A model generated the notes under the pieces. It saw only the letters and a list, made by a program, of their open reading frames with translations. It did not search any database and was not told the origin of the DNA. DNA of 64,000 nucleotides from positions 124,001-188,000 of the forward strand of contig PYSS01000014.1 of NCBI GenBank assembly GCA_003049465.1, written 5' to 3'. A program made the translations under genes and the position numbers. Shown here piece after piece: positions 9,451 through 19,237 of this stretch (position 1 is the first letter of the stretch; each line of letters starts with the position of its first letter). The DNA comes from Magnaporthiopsis rhizophila. Lineage: Eukaryota; Ascomycota; Sordariomycetes; Magnaporthales; Magnaporthaceae.

Positions 9451-11321
9451 ATGGCGATAGACGCCGAGACGAGCAACGACGGCTCAGCCGACCGAATCGA
9501 AAAGACCATACCGGACAATGCCTCGCTGCCGCCAAAGCCAGACGACGGCGTCTCGGCCGATGCGCAGGCCGGCGTCCAGGCCGCCGAGGCCACCACCATC
9601 GTCTGGGGCAAGTGGCATCTGGCAGCCGCCTACGGGATGTATGTCTGCCCGTCTGTAACTGTACCTACGTCTGCTACTCCGCTGACCAGACAGAATATGG
9701 CTCATCTACTTTGTCACGTCGACGGAGGAGGTCGTCCTCCACACGTTCCAGCCCTTCATCACGAGCACGTTTTCGGCACATCCACTGACGGCCACGACGA
9801 CGGTCATGTCGAGCATCTTTGGCGGCCTGACCAAGCTCGTCATCGCCAAGATTCTGGACACCTGGGGCCGGCCGCAGGGGCTGACGCTGACGCTGGCCAT
9901 TTGGGTTACCGGCATCGCTATGATGGCGGCAGCACAAGGGGTCGAGATGTACGCCACGGCAATGGTGTTTTCGACCGTGGGGTACGTTTCGTTCCCGTAG
10001 TTTACTGAACTGCACAGCCAGAAAGCAGCATACGTACTAACCCAAAAACAGTGTCCAGGGCGTCAGCTACTGCCTCACCATCTTCATCGCCGACACCTCG
10101 TCCCTCCGCAATCGAGGTCTCATGCTAGCCTTTGCTACGTCGCCCTACATGGTGACCACGTGGCTCGGCGGCCCCTGGGCCGACTCCGTCCTGGCGGGCT
10201 CCGCGGGCTGGCGCTGGGGCGTCGGCACCTTTGCCATCCTGACCCCGGCCGTCGTCCTGCCCCTGTCCGGCCTCTTCCTCTGGAACCAGCGCCGCGCCCG
10301 CCGTCTCGGCCTGATCCCGCCCCGAACCCGCCGGCTGCCCAGCCTCGGCGACGTGCGCGCCTACTGCGTCGACGTCGACCTGATCGGAATCCTGCTGCTG
10401 GCCGCGGGCATGGCGCTGACGCTGCTGGCGCTCAACATCTACCAGCTTCAGACGGAGCGGTGGCGCTCGCCGCTCATCATCTCGTTCTTGGTGTGCGGGC
10501 CGCTGCTGCTCGCCGCCTTCGCCGCTTGGGAGGCGCGCTGGGCGCCCGTCAAGTTCATCCCGATGCACTTGCTGACAGACCGGACCGTCTTCTTCGCCGG
10601 CGTGACGGTGCTCTTCGTCTTCTTCTCGTCGGCCGTGTGGAACAGCTGGTTCACGTCGATGCTGCTGGTGGCTTTCAACCAGCGCGTGTCGTCGACGACC
10701 TACATCACAAACATCTACCGCACCGGCTCGTGCCTGTCGGCCCTGGCAGTCGGCTACCTGATCCGGCGGTCGGGTCGGTTCCGGTGGGTGGCGCTGTGGT
10801 TCGCACTGCCGCTGACCATGCTCGGCGTCGGGCTCATGATCCGCTTCCGCACCCCGGACGCGGCCGACTCGGTGGGCGGCGTCGTGGCCACGCAGGTGCT
10901 GGTCGCGCTGGCCGGCGGGCCGCTCGTGGTGGCGGCCGAGATGGCCATGATGGCGCCGCTGGACCACCAGCACGTCGCCGCCATCATCGCCATCCTGGAC
11001 CTGTTTGGCGGCCTGGGCACCGCGCTCGGCTCGACCGTGGCCACGGCCGTCTGGGCCAACGTCTTCCCCGCCGCCCTGCGGCGCCGCCTGCCCGCCGCCA
11101 AGCTGCCGTCGGCCGACCGCATCTACAGCAGCATATACTTTCAGCTGGGCTACGTATGGGGCACCCCGACGCGCATGGCCATCGCCTGGGCCTACGCCGA
11201 CGCCCAGCAGTACATGCTCATCGCCAGCGTGGGTCTGCTGGCCGTGGCCTGGCTTTCCGTCCTGCTCTGGCGGGACATTCGCGTAGACGAGCTCAAGCAG
11301 ACCAAAGGCAACGTGGTATAA
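9451..11321 (+). CDS. MFS siderophore-iron transporter (SIT/ARN, MirB-like)
   Basis: Three exons: 9451-9638, 9694-9981 and 10052-11321, with introns of 55 and 70 nt. The total is 1746 nt, 581 aa, with about 14 TM helices. A charged cytosolic N-terminus precedes WLIYFVTSTEEVVLHTFQPF. SIT-type features include SSIFGGLTKLVIAKILDTWG (loop 2-3), the GVQGVSYCLTIFIADTS helix, a central cytosolic loop with RRLPSLGDVRAY and DVDLIGILLLAAGMALT, and QRVSSTTYITNIYRTGSC. The last is the conserved QxVSSxxYIxNIY segment seen in fungal siderophore transporters. It imports ferri-siderophores across the plasma membrane by proton symport. Promoter GATA motifs and the divergent CFEM-GPI partner fit iron-starvation induction. 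The last codons are tandemly duplicated around the stop. Confidence 0.9.
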
Positions 11322-11347
11322 TTAGCAGCCAAAGGCAACGTGGTATA
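11302..11347 (+). repeat. 27-bp-period tandem duplication across the stop codon
   Basis: CCAAAGGCAACGTGGTATA occurs perfectly at 11302-11320 and 11329-11347. The first copy supplies the final KGNVV and TAA stop. The second copy, in the same frame, encodes KGNVV again and ends in TAG. Confidence 0.85.
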
Positions 11348-13040
11348 GTTCGCCGTCGGCCGGGCTGTACATTCAAGTGCCGAGGTGGGATCGCCACCTA
11401 CAGTGCCTGGTGCCTGGGCAGTTGTGACACGCCAGCACCGTTTAGGCAATGTAACGTAGGTATTTATGCCTGTGGAGCTTTCCCACGGCAGGGTAGGGTG
11501 TCAAGACCCCAGTGCGCATTAGAAACCTTGGTCAGGACGAGACCGGTGCGTCTGTGCCCGGGCCGAGGTGGACGAGCGCTCGATATCACAGAGCCAAAGG
11601 GTCTCCTACCCTCAACAACCTCTCCTGCTACTTTCCCCAGAGATAGAGATTAAAAAATCCGGCCTACTGCATGCCCCTCTGCTCCTTGCCCACGAACCGG
11701 CACAGCTTTCCGGTCTGCATATCCAGGCAAACTGAATGCCGCGCCCGGACCGTCTCGGGGAATTTTATAGAGTTTGCAGGGTTGGCGTGACCGAGCGGCT
11801 AGTTTGGGTTAATACGACGTCCAGTGCTACTATAATCAGCCCATGCTGCCTTGGCGACTCTTGCCACGCCCCCGCTGTCCCAGATACAGTAGCTGAGCTT
11901 CTCGACGGGCTGCTCGGGCTCTATTCCATGGGAAGGCACACCCTCTGTTCCTGACAGAGATCTGTCAACATTCTCAAGATTGCCACGACTTCTACATCAT
12001 AGAGCCCATATTTCGAAAAGAAAGAGCCGCGAAAACGCCTATATCTCAAGTCACGAGCCCTCATCAAGCCCACCGCCCCGGATGAGGACTTAAGCCTAGA
12101 TTGGTGGGTTTTACAGGCGCCCCGTAACTGCCCTACAGACATTAAAAAATAACCTTTTCTTGGCATCGCCGAGCTACTGCACCGTCGCTGATCGGCAGCC
12201 TTGTGCATATTACACACCGGTCGGTAGGGGGTCCCCGCAGCGTTATGCCCGTGGCCCGTGGCACACTGAGAAGAAAACCTTGATGAGCCGTCCGACCTCA
12301 ACGTCGTGCCCTGGTGGGCCGAAGGAGAGAGGTCTAGTTTCGCTAAGAAGGCCACGGTGTGCGGACGCGCCTATACATCCTACCTACCTAGGACCTATTA
12401 CTGGTGATGCCGGTGATTCCGGTGATTCCGGTGCTACTCGCGACACGGTGACATCGCCACTCTGGGCGGTGTGCCCGGCTAGCCCGCTAGCGTGGTATCG
12501 TTACGGCATACCATGTTATCTGAAAGTTTACATGCCACGTCTTTCTCCATCAAATATCTGGCCGACATGAACTCTAGCTTTAGCGAAGCATGAAGAGGCG
12601 GTGTTGCCGAAGCCTCAATCCCAAAAACGCATGACACAGGCTATCCTTCGTTGGGCTTGGGTGACATGTGGCTCGGCTGAAGCCATCAGGGGCGAATGTG
12701 GCCAAGGGACATGACGCAGTTCTCTTTCTTCGGGAGGCGGCTCTTCACTGGGCCAGGGCGACCGTTGTCAAGATGTCCCCTGAACGAAGCTCCACAGACT
12801 GACGCATCAAACTCTAGATACCTACCGGACGCGCGTCAGTGGCGTTCGGTAGGCACCCGGGGACGGATGTGCCGGAGCAATGACTGCCACACAACTGGGT
12901 ATATAAGCCATCGCCGGCGTCAGTCATGGCAGACAACTTTACTCTCACCACCAACCATCCCATTCTGGTTTTTTTCTCTCTCTGCATTTCCTCTTGTTGT
13001 TCCTTCTGTCTTTCCTTCAGTTATCTCTTTTTGTCCCCTA
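11322..13040. other. Gene-poor intergenic region with distal promoter
   Basis: Apart from the SIT 3' flank, nothing coding is supported. A short GGTGATTCC direct repeat lies at about 12402-12432. From 12900 the sequence becomes a classical fungal promoter (TATATAAG, then a long CT-rich leader). It belongs to the small secreted protein gene that starts beyond the transposon. Confidence 0.5.
12900..12907 (+). promoter_or_regulatory. TATA box, separated from its gene by a transposon
   Basis: TATATAAG followed about 40 bp later by the CT-rich stretch 12930-13040 typical of fungal transcription start and leader regions. The next plus-strand start codon that fits is at 13897, on the far side of the inserted element. 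Without the element the distance would be about 160 bp. Confidence 0.55.
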
Positions 13041-13141
13041 AGTCAGTGCACCCCCTTCCGGCCACCCCCACTTCCGGCCACCTGGATCCCCATACAAATC
13101 CACCCAAATTCACTGTTTTAAAAGCGGTATAACAAATCTGG
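13041..13141 (+). repeat. Left terminal inverted repeat of the transposon
   Basis: Starts AGTCAGTGCACCCCC directly after a TA dinucleotide. It pairs with the right TIR over about 100 bp, including the stretch CCCCATACAAATCCA and TTTTAAAAGCG. It contains an internal direct repeat of TTCCGGCCACC. Confidence 0.85.
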
Positions 13142-13770
13142 TAAAAATCGGGTGAGTATAAAATAACCAGTTTTGTAAAATGTAAAAGCTAGATTTAATA
13201 TAAAAAATAAGCACTTTTACTAAATATATATATTATATGTAATAAATATACTTTAAACAAAAGATAGGTGAAATGTTAATATTGGTTAGTAAAATATATA
13301 TAAATTATAACAGTTAAAAAAAAGCTAATAACTTTTTAATTATAAAAGTAATTAAAATAAAATAACCTGTTTTATATTTACAAAATTCGCGATTTTTAAA
13401 TACCGTTACTTATTATTATGTATATTACGTAATTCTATAAATATGAGCTTAATGCACAGTGTAAAATACAATATATTATAAATTATTAAATAAAAAATTA
13501 AATAAAATACTTATTAATATAAGGTTTTAAAATTTATATAAGCTTTTATATTATTAATATATAATAAAAACTATTATATAAATTAACCTTCTATTTATAA
13601 AATTATTTCTGATTTTACCTTACACGTAATTTGTATGTATTTTTTATTTTTATCTTTTATATTAAATTATACTACATATTTATAGAGTATTAACAAAAAT
13701 TTATCCTTTGGATTAAATTTAGCTTTTGAACTTTATAAAACCGTTTACCTTTTATTTATACGAATTTTTT

Positions 13771-13870
13771 CCGATTTATTATAACGCTTTTAAAACAATG
13801 CATTTGTGTGGATTTGTATGGGGACCCAGGTGGCCGTCCGGGGGGCCGGCCGACGGGGGGTGCACTGACT
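13771..13870 (-). repeat. Right terminal inverted repeat of the transposon
   Basis: Reverse complement reads AGTCAGTGCACCCCCC and continues with CCACCTGGGTCCCCATACAA, matching the left TIR. The flanking TA is at 13871-13872. Confidence 0.85.
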
Positions 13871-13896
13871 TATAGAATCATCTTTGGCACGCCAAA

Positions 13897-14280
13897 ATGC
13901 ACATCAAGTTCGCCCATCTCACGGCCCTCGCGGCCCTCGCCATTCCGGTCATGGCCACGCCACTCCGCCCATCCACCGACCTTGCCCAGCCGGGCTCGCA
14001 GGACGTCCAAGACGCCCCGCCTGCACTAGGCAAGCGCGAGCCCGCCGATAAACACGACACGAAGCTCCCGCTGCCGCCTAAGGGCGCCCCCCGTAAAGGC
14101 AGCCCCGTGTACCCGAAGGGTCATGTTCCTAAATTCCCCAAGGGCGACACACCACCCCGGCCGAAGCCGGTGACCCTCCCCCTCCCTAAGGGCAAGGATA
14201 AAGCTGGCCCTCACCCCCTTCTTCCCCCGCCCGGGGGCAAGCGCGGCCCCGGCAAGCGTTCGACCGACGAGGCCATCTAA
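13897..14280 (+). CDS. Small secreted Lys/Pro/Gly-rich protein with dibasic (Kex2) sites
   Basis: 127 aa without introns. The signal peptide MHIKFAHLTALAALAIPVMA is followed by a short acidic pro-region ending LGKR at residues 44-47. The body (about 48-114) is basic and dominated by Pro, Lys and Gly, with a recurring PKG unit: PPKG, YPKG, FPKG and LPKG. It has no cysteine. Two more KR pairs (115-116 and 120-121) precede the hexapeptide tail STDEAI. This is the layout of a Kex2-processed secreted peptide precursor, although the repeats are too degenerate for a classical repeat-peptide (KEP/ustiloxin-type) precursor. Function is unknown; a cationic Pro-rich wall-interacting or antimicrobial peptide is a speculation. 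A transposon separates the ATG from the probable core promoter. Confidence 0.65.
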   Translation: MHIKFAHLTALAALAIPVMATPLRPSTDLAQPGSQDVQDAPPALGKREPADKHDTKLPLPPKGAPRKGSPVYPKGHVPKFPKGDTPPRPKPVTLPLPKGKDKAGPHPLLPPPGGKRGPGKRSTDEAI

Positions 14281-14600
14281 GCCTCTGGATCCGCGCAGCT
14301 TCTCGGTCATGGTGCTACGAGCTTCCGACGACGCGGTTTTCAGTCTTCTGGGATTCCGCAGCTCGCTATAGCGTGCAGTTTTCGACGAGAGACGATTTTG
14401 TTTTTCTTTGTTCCGAAACCCGCACTCACTGGCGTGTGGTTTCGAGGAGGCGTTCAGTCTCCCGAGATTCCGTCGTCGTGGGGTTACGGTTTTGAGGAGC
14501 CGATGAGTCTCTGGATTCCGCACTTCTGGCGTGCAGTGTTTCACGGAGGCAAATCTGGTCTTTGGATTTGGGGTGTGTGGTTTGGAGGGGCTGTCTAGAC
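14281..14600 (+). repeat. Degenerate ~50-bp tandem repeats
   Basis: About five diverged units downstream of the secreted-protein stop share the order TTCAGTCTC, GGATTCCGCA, TGGCGTGCAGT and TTTCGAGGAGGC. The clearest units start near 14336, 14451 and 14503. No protein is supported, and the region may lie in the 3' UTR. Confidence 0.45.
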
Positions 14601-14915
14601 TTTTGCGTTTCTCGGCGGTTTATTGGGTCATAGAGGGTGGTTTCGTGAGTTTTCTAGGGCGCTGTGATCTTGCTGTGCAGTCAATATATCTTTGGTGCCT
14701 GCCATTGTTGTGCTCCATCTTATGCGTGACTCTGAACCGAGTGTCGGCTTTGGGTTCCGCGGTGCTGCTGCTGGGTGCTGTGAGATTAGTCCTGGTGTGC
14801 GCGTGCGATCTCTGAAATCACGAAAGGCACGGTGGCACTGGCGGCAACTAGCGGAGAGGCACTGGTTTATTGTCTGACTGCTGTGACCCCATGCTATTTT
14901 CACTCTAAACCCCAG
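14601..14915. other. Intergenic, no gene seen
   Basis: GT-rich sequence between the degenerate repeats and the stop of the isochorismatase-like gene. Nothing is recognisable. Confidence 0.4.
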
Positions 14916-15690
14916 CTACTGAAACTTCTCCGTCCCCGGGACGATGGTGCCGTTGCGCACGGCAGCAACGTGGCCGGCGGCGATGCGCCCGTAGGCAGGG
15001 TACCACTTGTTGAGGTAGGGCAGCACCTCGACGGCGCCCGGGGTGTTGCGCCAGTCGCGCATCAGGTCGCACACGATGCTGAAGAGCGACACGATCTGGA
15101 CGCCGGCGCGGGCCATGCGGTCGTTGGACACGTCGCGGATCAGCTCCGTGGTGGTGCCCGAGGCCTCGACGTTGGCCCAGACCGAGTAGCCGGCGTCGCG
15201 CAGCGAAAGGGCGGCAAACGTGGTGCACACGTCGGTCACGATGCCGGCGATGATGACCTGCTTCTTGCCCGTGGCCTGGACGGCGGCCCGGAACTCGGCG
15301 TTGTCCCACGCGTCCACTTCGCCGTTGCGCTTGACCACCGACACGTTGGGGTACATGTCGAGGATCTCCTTGGCCATGGGGCCGTTGGGGCCCGTCTCGG
15401 CCGACGTGGTCATGACGACGGGCAGGTTGAAGACCTTGCCGAGCGCCGCGTGCGCGAGTATGGCGTTGTTGTACAGCGTCGCGTCGAAGTCGCGCGCCAG
15501 GTTGTACAGCCCGACTTGGAGGTCTAGGATCACGAGCATCGAGTCGTTCTTGTTGATGCGCTCAAACGGGAAGGCTGCGGGGGTCAGCTTGGGTTATGTG
15601 ATGCGCATTGGGCTACTTACAGTCGGCGCTGACCATGGAGGCCGCGAAGAGGGTCACGGCCGTGAAGGCGGTCTTCATGTTGAACTGCAT
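14916..15690 (-). CDS. Secreted isochorismatase-like cysteine hydrolase
   Basis: Two exons, 15690-15621 and 15574-14916, with a 46-nt intron (GTAAGT). The total is 242 aa. The N-terminus MQFNMKTAFTAVTLFAASMVSA is a clear signal peptide, which is unusual for a family that is mostly cytosolic. The catalytic triad is visible: Asp in LVILDLQ, Lys in SVVKRNGEVDAW, and the nucleophilic Cys in GIVTDVCTTFAAL. The layout is that of YcaC-type hydrolases (for example VVMTTSAETGPNGPM). These enzymes cleave amide, ether or related bonds in small molecules; no substrate can be assigned. A TATA box lies 117 bp upstream of the ATG. Either of two in-frame ATGs (15690 or 15678) could start the same signal peptide. 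Confidence 0.9.
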
Positions 15691-17150
15691 GGCTGCGGTG
15701 GCTTAGGAGAGGCTTTGCAGAACGGATTCGATGATGAGAGACAGAAGACAAGGCGCTGATGGATGAAGAGGCGTTCAAGCAGTTCATGATGGCGAGTTCG
15801 TCGTCTCTTTATACCACTTCCCGGAGATGGGCGGTGGCGGCGAGACAGCCATGGCGACGTACAAGCCGAAAGCATTGATGCGGCTCCCGACTGACGGACG
15901 ATCCCAAGAGTGCCCAACCACGCGGATCAGCAAGGTGAGTGCCAAGGCTCGCCGGAGATCGTGAAATTGCTGCATCACGGTGAGCCACTCGACCTGCAGC
16001 GCCGCGCCGGCGCCTCGGCGAGGTCGCCGGCTGCTGATTAAGTTTGGCTCCGTGGCAGGGGTACTGAGGACGAAGCCGACTTGGCTTTGCGGTCAGAACG
16101 GTCATTCTGTCCTTGGCGTCTGGGCAGGAGGATAGCTCGGCTGCCGCGCCATCTCTGCGTGGTGCTTGTCCTGGTGCTCCCTATCTTCGGTAGAGTTTAA
16201 GGATTTTCTCAAAAGCAGTCGACGCCAGGTGGCAGCCCCTGCGGACCGCCAGCTGAGTGACAGCGAACTGAGTGACAGCACATCCAGGGTTCCCCGCTGC
16301 GCCAAAAGACGGGCGGTCAAGCATCAGGCCTCTTGAGTTCGCGGAACCAATTACCAATAGTTACCAGAACACCGGTGGCCATGTGGTATCGTGTCCAAGC
16401 ATCTCGATCCCGACGACATGGCTCTGTGGAGCCCTGGACGGACTCTCCTCAATGGCATTTGTGAGGATTTGATGGGGATTGGTAAAGCCCACTGCTGGGT
16501 TTCTCTCCATATCCGTGCTTCTGTGGTGGACCTAGCGCTGATTCAGCCCCTCCAAGCGACTGAGCCAAGACCACAGTTTGTTGCCCCGTGGGTCCTCTTG
16601 GCTCGGGCTATCTCTCTCGGGATCTGGATAACTTGACGCCGCGAGGGCGCTGGCCCTGTTCAGTCTGGCACATTAGACCGCAAGGCCATATCCGGCTTGT
16701 GATGTCGAGATACTTTTCCTCGCCGGCGGGCCGATAAAAGGAGAGGATATGTCGGAGATTAGGGGTTGTCATGGCAGCCCTTTTGCGTGGATATTCCTTC
16801 AGGCACTCCTGGACTCCTGAAGACCCGGCGTTGAATCTCAAGCATTCGAAGAGCCGCGGGGAAGCGAGAACACCGGGCAGCAGATTTTTTTTATGGCGCT
16901 GTCGATCACGGACGCTTGGCAGGCCGATTTGAATCTGTCTAGCTCCTACAGTCTCCTACGGCAAGGTCTGAAGGCAAATACGGCGGCTGTAGAAGGCAAC
17001 CTCACGGCGGACCCAGGTGGCGTCAGGCGATGTGTCACGTGACATGACTGGATTTCCCTTTACGCGTCGCCCGCGGAACAGGACCGCAGCTAGCTTCTCC
17101 CCTTCGCCTTTGATCACCGACCCAACCGGAGTCCGAACACGATCACCGTG
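15691..17150. other. Long intergenic region, no gene seen
   Basis: Contains the isochorismatase promoter, including the TATA box at 15807. The remainder to the tyrosinase stop has only short, non-conserved open frames. Confidence 0.5.
15807..15813 (-). promoter_or_regulatory. TATA box of the isochorismatase-like gene
   Basis: TATAAAG on the minus strand, 117 bp before the start codon. Confidence 0.5.
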
Positions 17151-18337
17151 CTAATAGATCCCGTCGTAGTCGTAGCACAAAAACCCTCCCCGGATATCCA
17201 TAGTGCCATCCACGGATGTGCCCTCGCCAATGGCAACCAGAAGGTTCTCATCCGACAGCGTGATGTTGCCTCCCCTCTCGTTCGTCCAGTCCTGCGACAC
17301 CAGCGGTCCCGAAATGTCCATCAGCCGCCCAGGCAGGTTCCGATACTGCCACGACCACCACAGCCGGTCGACGTTGGCGTGGTGCAGCCAGAAGACGGGA
17401 TCGACGGCTAGCTAGTGTCAGCAGCATGTTCGATAGCAGCAGACGGCGGAACACTCACGGCTCGACCACTTGTCCGTCATGGCGCCGTACAGCCCACCAA
17501 TGCCGTAGTGGCCGCTGGCGTGCGCGTTGGGCTCGGACGACGCCACGAACTCGCCATACGAGGGCATCCTCAGCGCCGCGTGCACGTTGGCGGCCATGCG
17601 CGCAAACGTGGTCGGGCAAAAGTCGCGCCGAACGCAGCGCGGATTGTACGCGATGCTGCCCCTGGGCCCCAGCGCCGTAAAGAGGCCCTCGAACGGCCCG
17701 TCTGGGATGCAGCCGCCGCCCGTGCGGTCCGGAAAGTCATGGTTCGAGGGCAGCGGCAGCTCCATGGTGTGCCAGGGCCGAGCGTGCGTCCCCGGCACCC
17801 ACTCGCCGTTGCCGCCAAAGCCCGTATCCGGGTCGAAGATGGGCGAGACGGCCAGGTCGTCGACGTCGAGCAGCCAGTCCCAGTAGGGCTGGGCGCCGCC
17901 GTAGCCGCACTCCTTGCGCAGCGCGTACTCGAACGACGCCACCAGGAGGCGGTGGTGCGGGTAGAAGAAGCCCTTTTCTGGTGAGCTGGGCCAAGAAACG
18001 TTGGACGTGGGTGCTTACCACAAAGTGCGTCTGCTCGGCTTGGATGATGTGCGTGGCCACAAAGTCGTCGTAGCGTCGAGTGGCGCCGGCGACGTTGCTT
18101 CTCGAGGGCTTGTCCAGCATGCACTGGACGGCCGCGATGTACTCGGCCTTTTCCTCGTCGTCGAGCGTTCTCCTGTGGGGTGTTAGTGCCCGGTGCTGCT
18201 TATGATTTCTCACTAGGCCCTTACCACTCCCTCCTAATCAGGGCGTCCTCACACCGCCTCCGGCGCCTTTCCACAGAGTGCGCCTCGAGACAAGCAACAA
18301 AGAGGCCCAGGAGGGCGATGATGTGATTCCAGCGCAT
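17151..18337 (-). CDS. Secreted tyrosinase-family copper oxidase
   Basis: Four exons: 18337-18225, 18172-18019, 17972-17459 and 17407-17151, with introns of 52, 46 and 51 nt. The total is 1038 nt, 345 aa. The signal peptide is MRWNHIIALLGLFVACLEA. The CuA region shows His in FVATHII, His in THFVG and His in PHHRLL. CuB shows NAHASGH and FWLHHANVDRLWW. Together these make a type-3 dicopper site for oxidation of phenols to quinones (melanin-type chemistry, lignin-phenol oxidation). ECGYGGAQPYWDW is the conserved stretch after CuA. The second acceptor (AGAAAAG) was chosen because it aligns HFVGFFYPHHR with the usual HFTGNFLPWHR without a gap. The protein is short and lacks the C-terminal shielding domain of intracellular tyrosinases, fitting the secreted short class. 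Confidence 0.9.
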
Positions 18338-19237
18338 TCTGGGCGATGTCCGTCGGGCTTGTGAGCCACACGGGCAGGTTCCTGCATGGACACATCACAC
18401 AAGATATACAGCCCAGATTCGCCTCCCAGCCTCCGGCGCGTGAACCATTTTGCAGCCTGACGCCTGACGCGACATCTGGCGAATTTGAGGCCTAGAACAG
18501 GCGGTTCACCAACATTCCGTTGCATCGCATGCGTTGAAGGGCTGGACTCGCCGAGAAGGCTGGCGAGAACATGTTCTACTCTGTGGGCATCATCGACGAG
18601 CCTCACGCCGCGTTTGACTTTGCAAGGCCGTACGAGTGGCTGAACTCTCCAGACGCGTCGAACGCGCCCTCTGTCGTATCGCTCGGTCAGGCCGTGCACT
18701 GGCGCCGTCTTTGCCACCAGCCGATGAAACGCCCATTTCCTTCTGGATCCGGGCAGAAGGCGGCTAGAGACTTAGACTGACGTCAACGTTCCGCTGCCGG
18801 TCGGTTCACATCTCGAATGTGCTTCTCGGTCTGTGATCCGGCCAGTGCAAAGAAAGCTGGCAAGTCTGCCCGAGCGCCACTGCAGACCAGGACTAGGAGC
18901 GCTAGGCATTAGCGTAAGGCGTAGGCGTCGGCGCCACAATGTTGCCCTTCTGCAGCAACGGCGGGACAGGCCGGGCTCTAAGCGCAACGGCCGTGATGAC
19001 CGGGCACTGAAACGAGCCGTCCGCGGTTGGGATCTGAGCGCATGATGCTCGGCGCTCCTTTACGGGAGCAGATGCGGATTCTGCATTATAAAACAAGTCG
19101 ACCCCCGGCGGGTGGTTTGTTCAGCACAGCGCCCATCAGGTCTTGCACGGAAGCCCAACCACACTCGTTTACTCGTTGCCGCTTACCACGTTCATTACCA
19201 GTCGTCACTCGTTCGTTCCTTGAGCAACTCTTTCAAA
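18338..19237. other. Divergent promoter region, no gene seen
   Basis: Lies between the tyrosinase start and the start of the Pro-rich GPI protein. A TATA box (TATAAAA, 19087-19093) serves the latter. Open frames inside have no recognisable content. Confidence 0.45.

Larger units (their letters stand above)
13041..13870. mobile_element. RIP-degraded Fot1/pogo-like (Tc1/mariner) non-autonomous DNA transposon
   Basis: An 830-bp element bounded by roughly 100-bp imperfect terminal inverted repeats that begin AGTCAGTGCAC. It is flanked on both sides by TA, the target duplication of the Tc1/mariner superfamily; AGTC-starting termini resemble fungal Fot1 elements. The GC-rich outer 60 bp contrast sharply with an interior (about 13140-13790) that is almost entirely A/T, with no ORF. 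This is what repeated C-to-T/G-to-A RIP mutation leaves. It is far shorter than an autonomous Fot1 element (about 1.9 kb), so it is a deletion derivative or MITE. It sits in the presumed 5' UTR of the gene at 13897. Confidence 0.8.

Noticed and set aside
12926..13132. 68-codon plus-strand frame ending in the left TIR
   Set aside because: It reads the CT-rich leader and transposon end; no signal peptide or conserved content.
13140..13790. AT-rich block as a mitochondrial insertion or centromere piece
   Set aside because: It is symmetrically bounded by long inverted repeats and TA duplications, so a RIP-mutated transposon explains it.
18238..18717. 159-codon minus-strand frame upstream of and overlapping tyrosinase exon 1
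   Set aside because: Different frame from the tyrosinase, no family features, and overlaps the signal-peptide exon.
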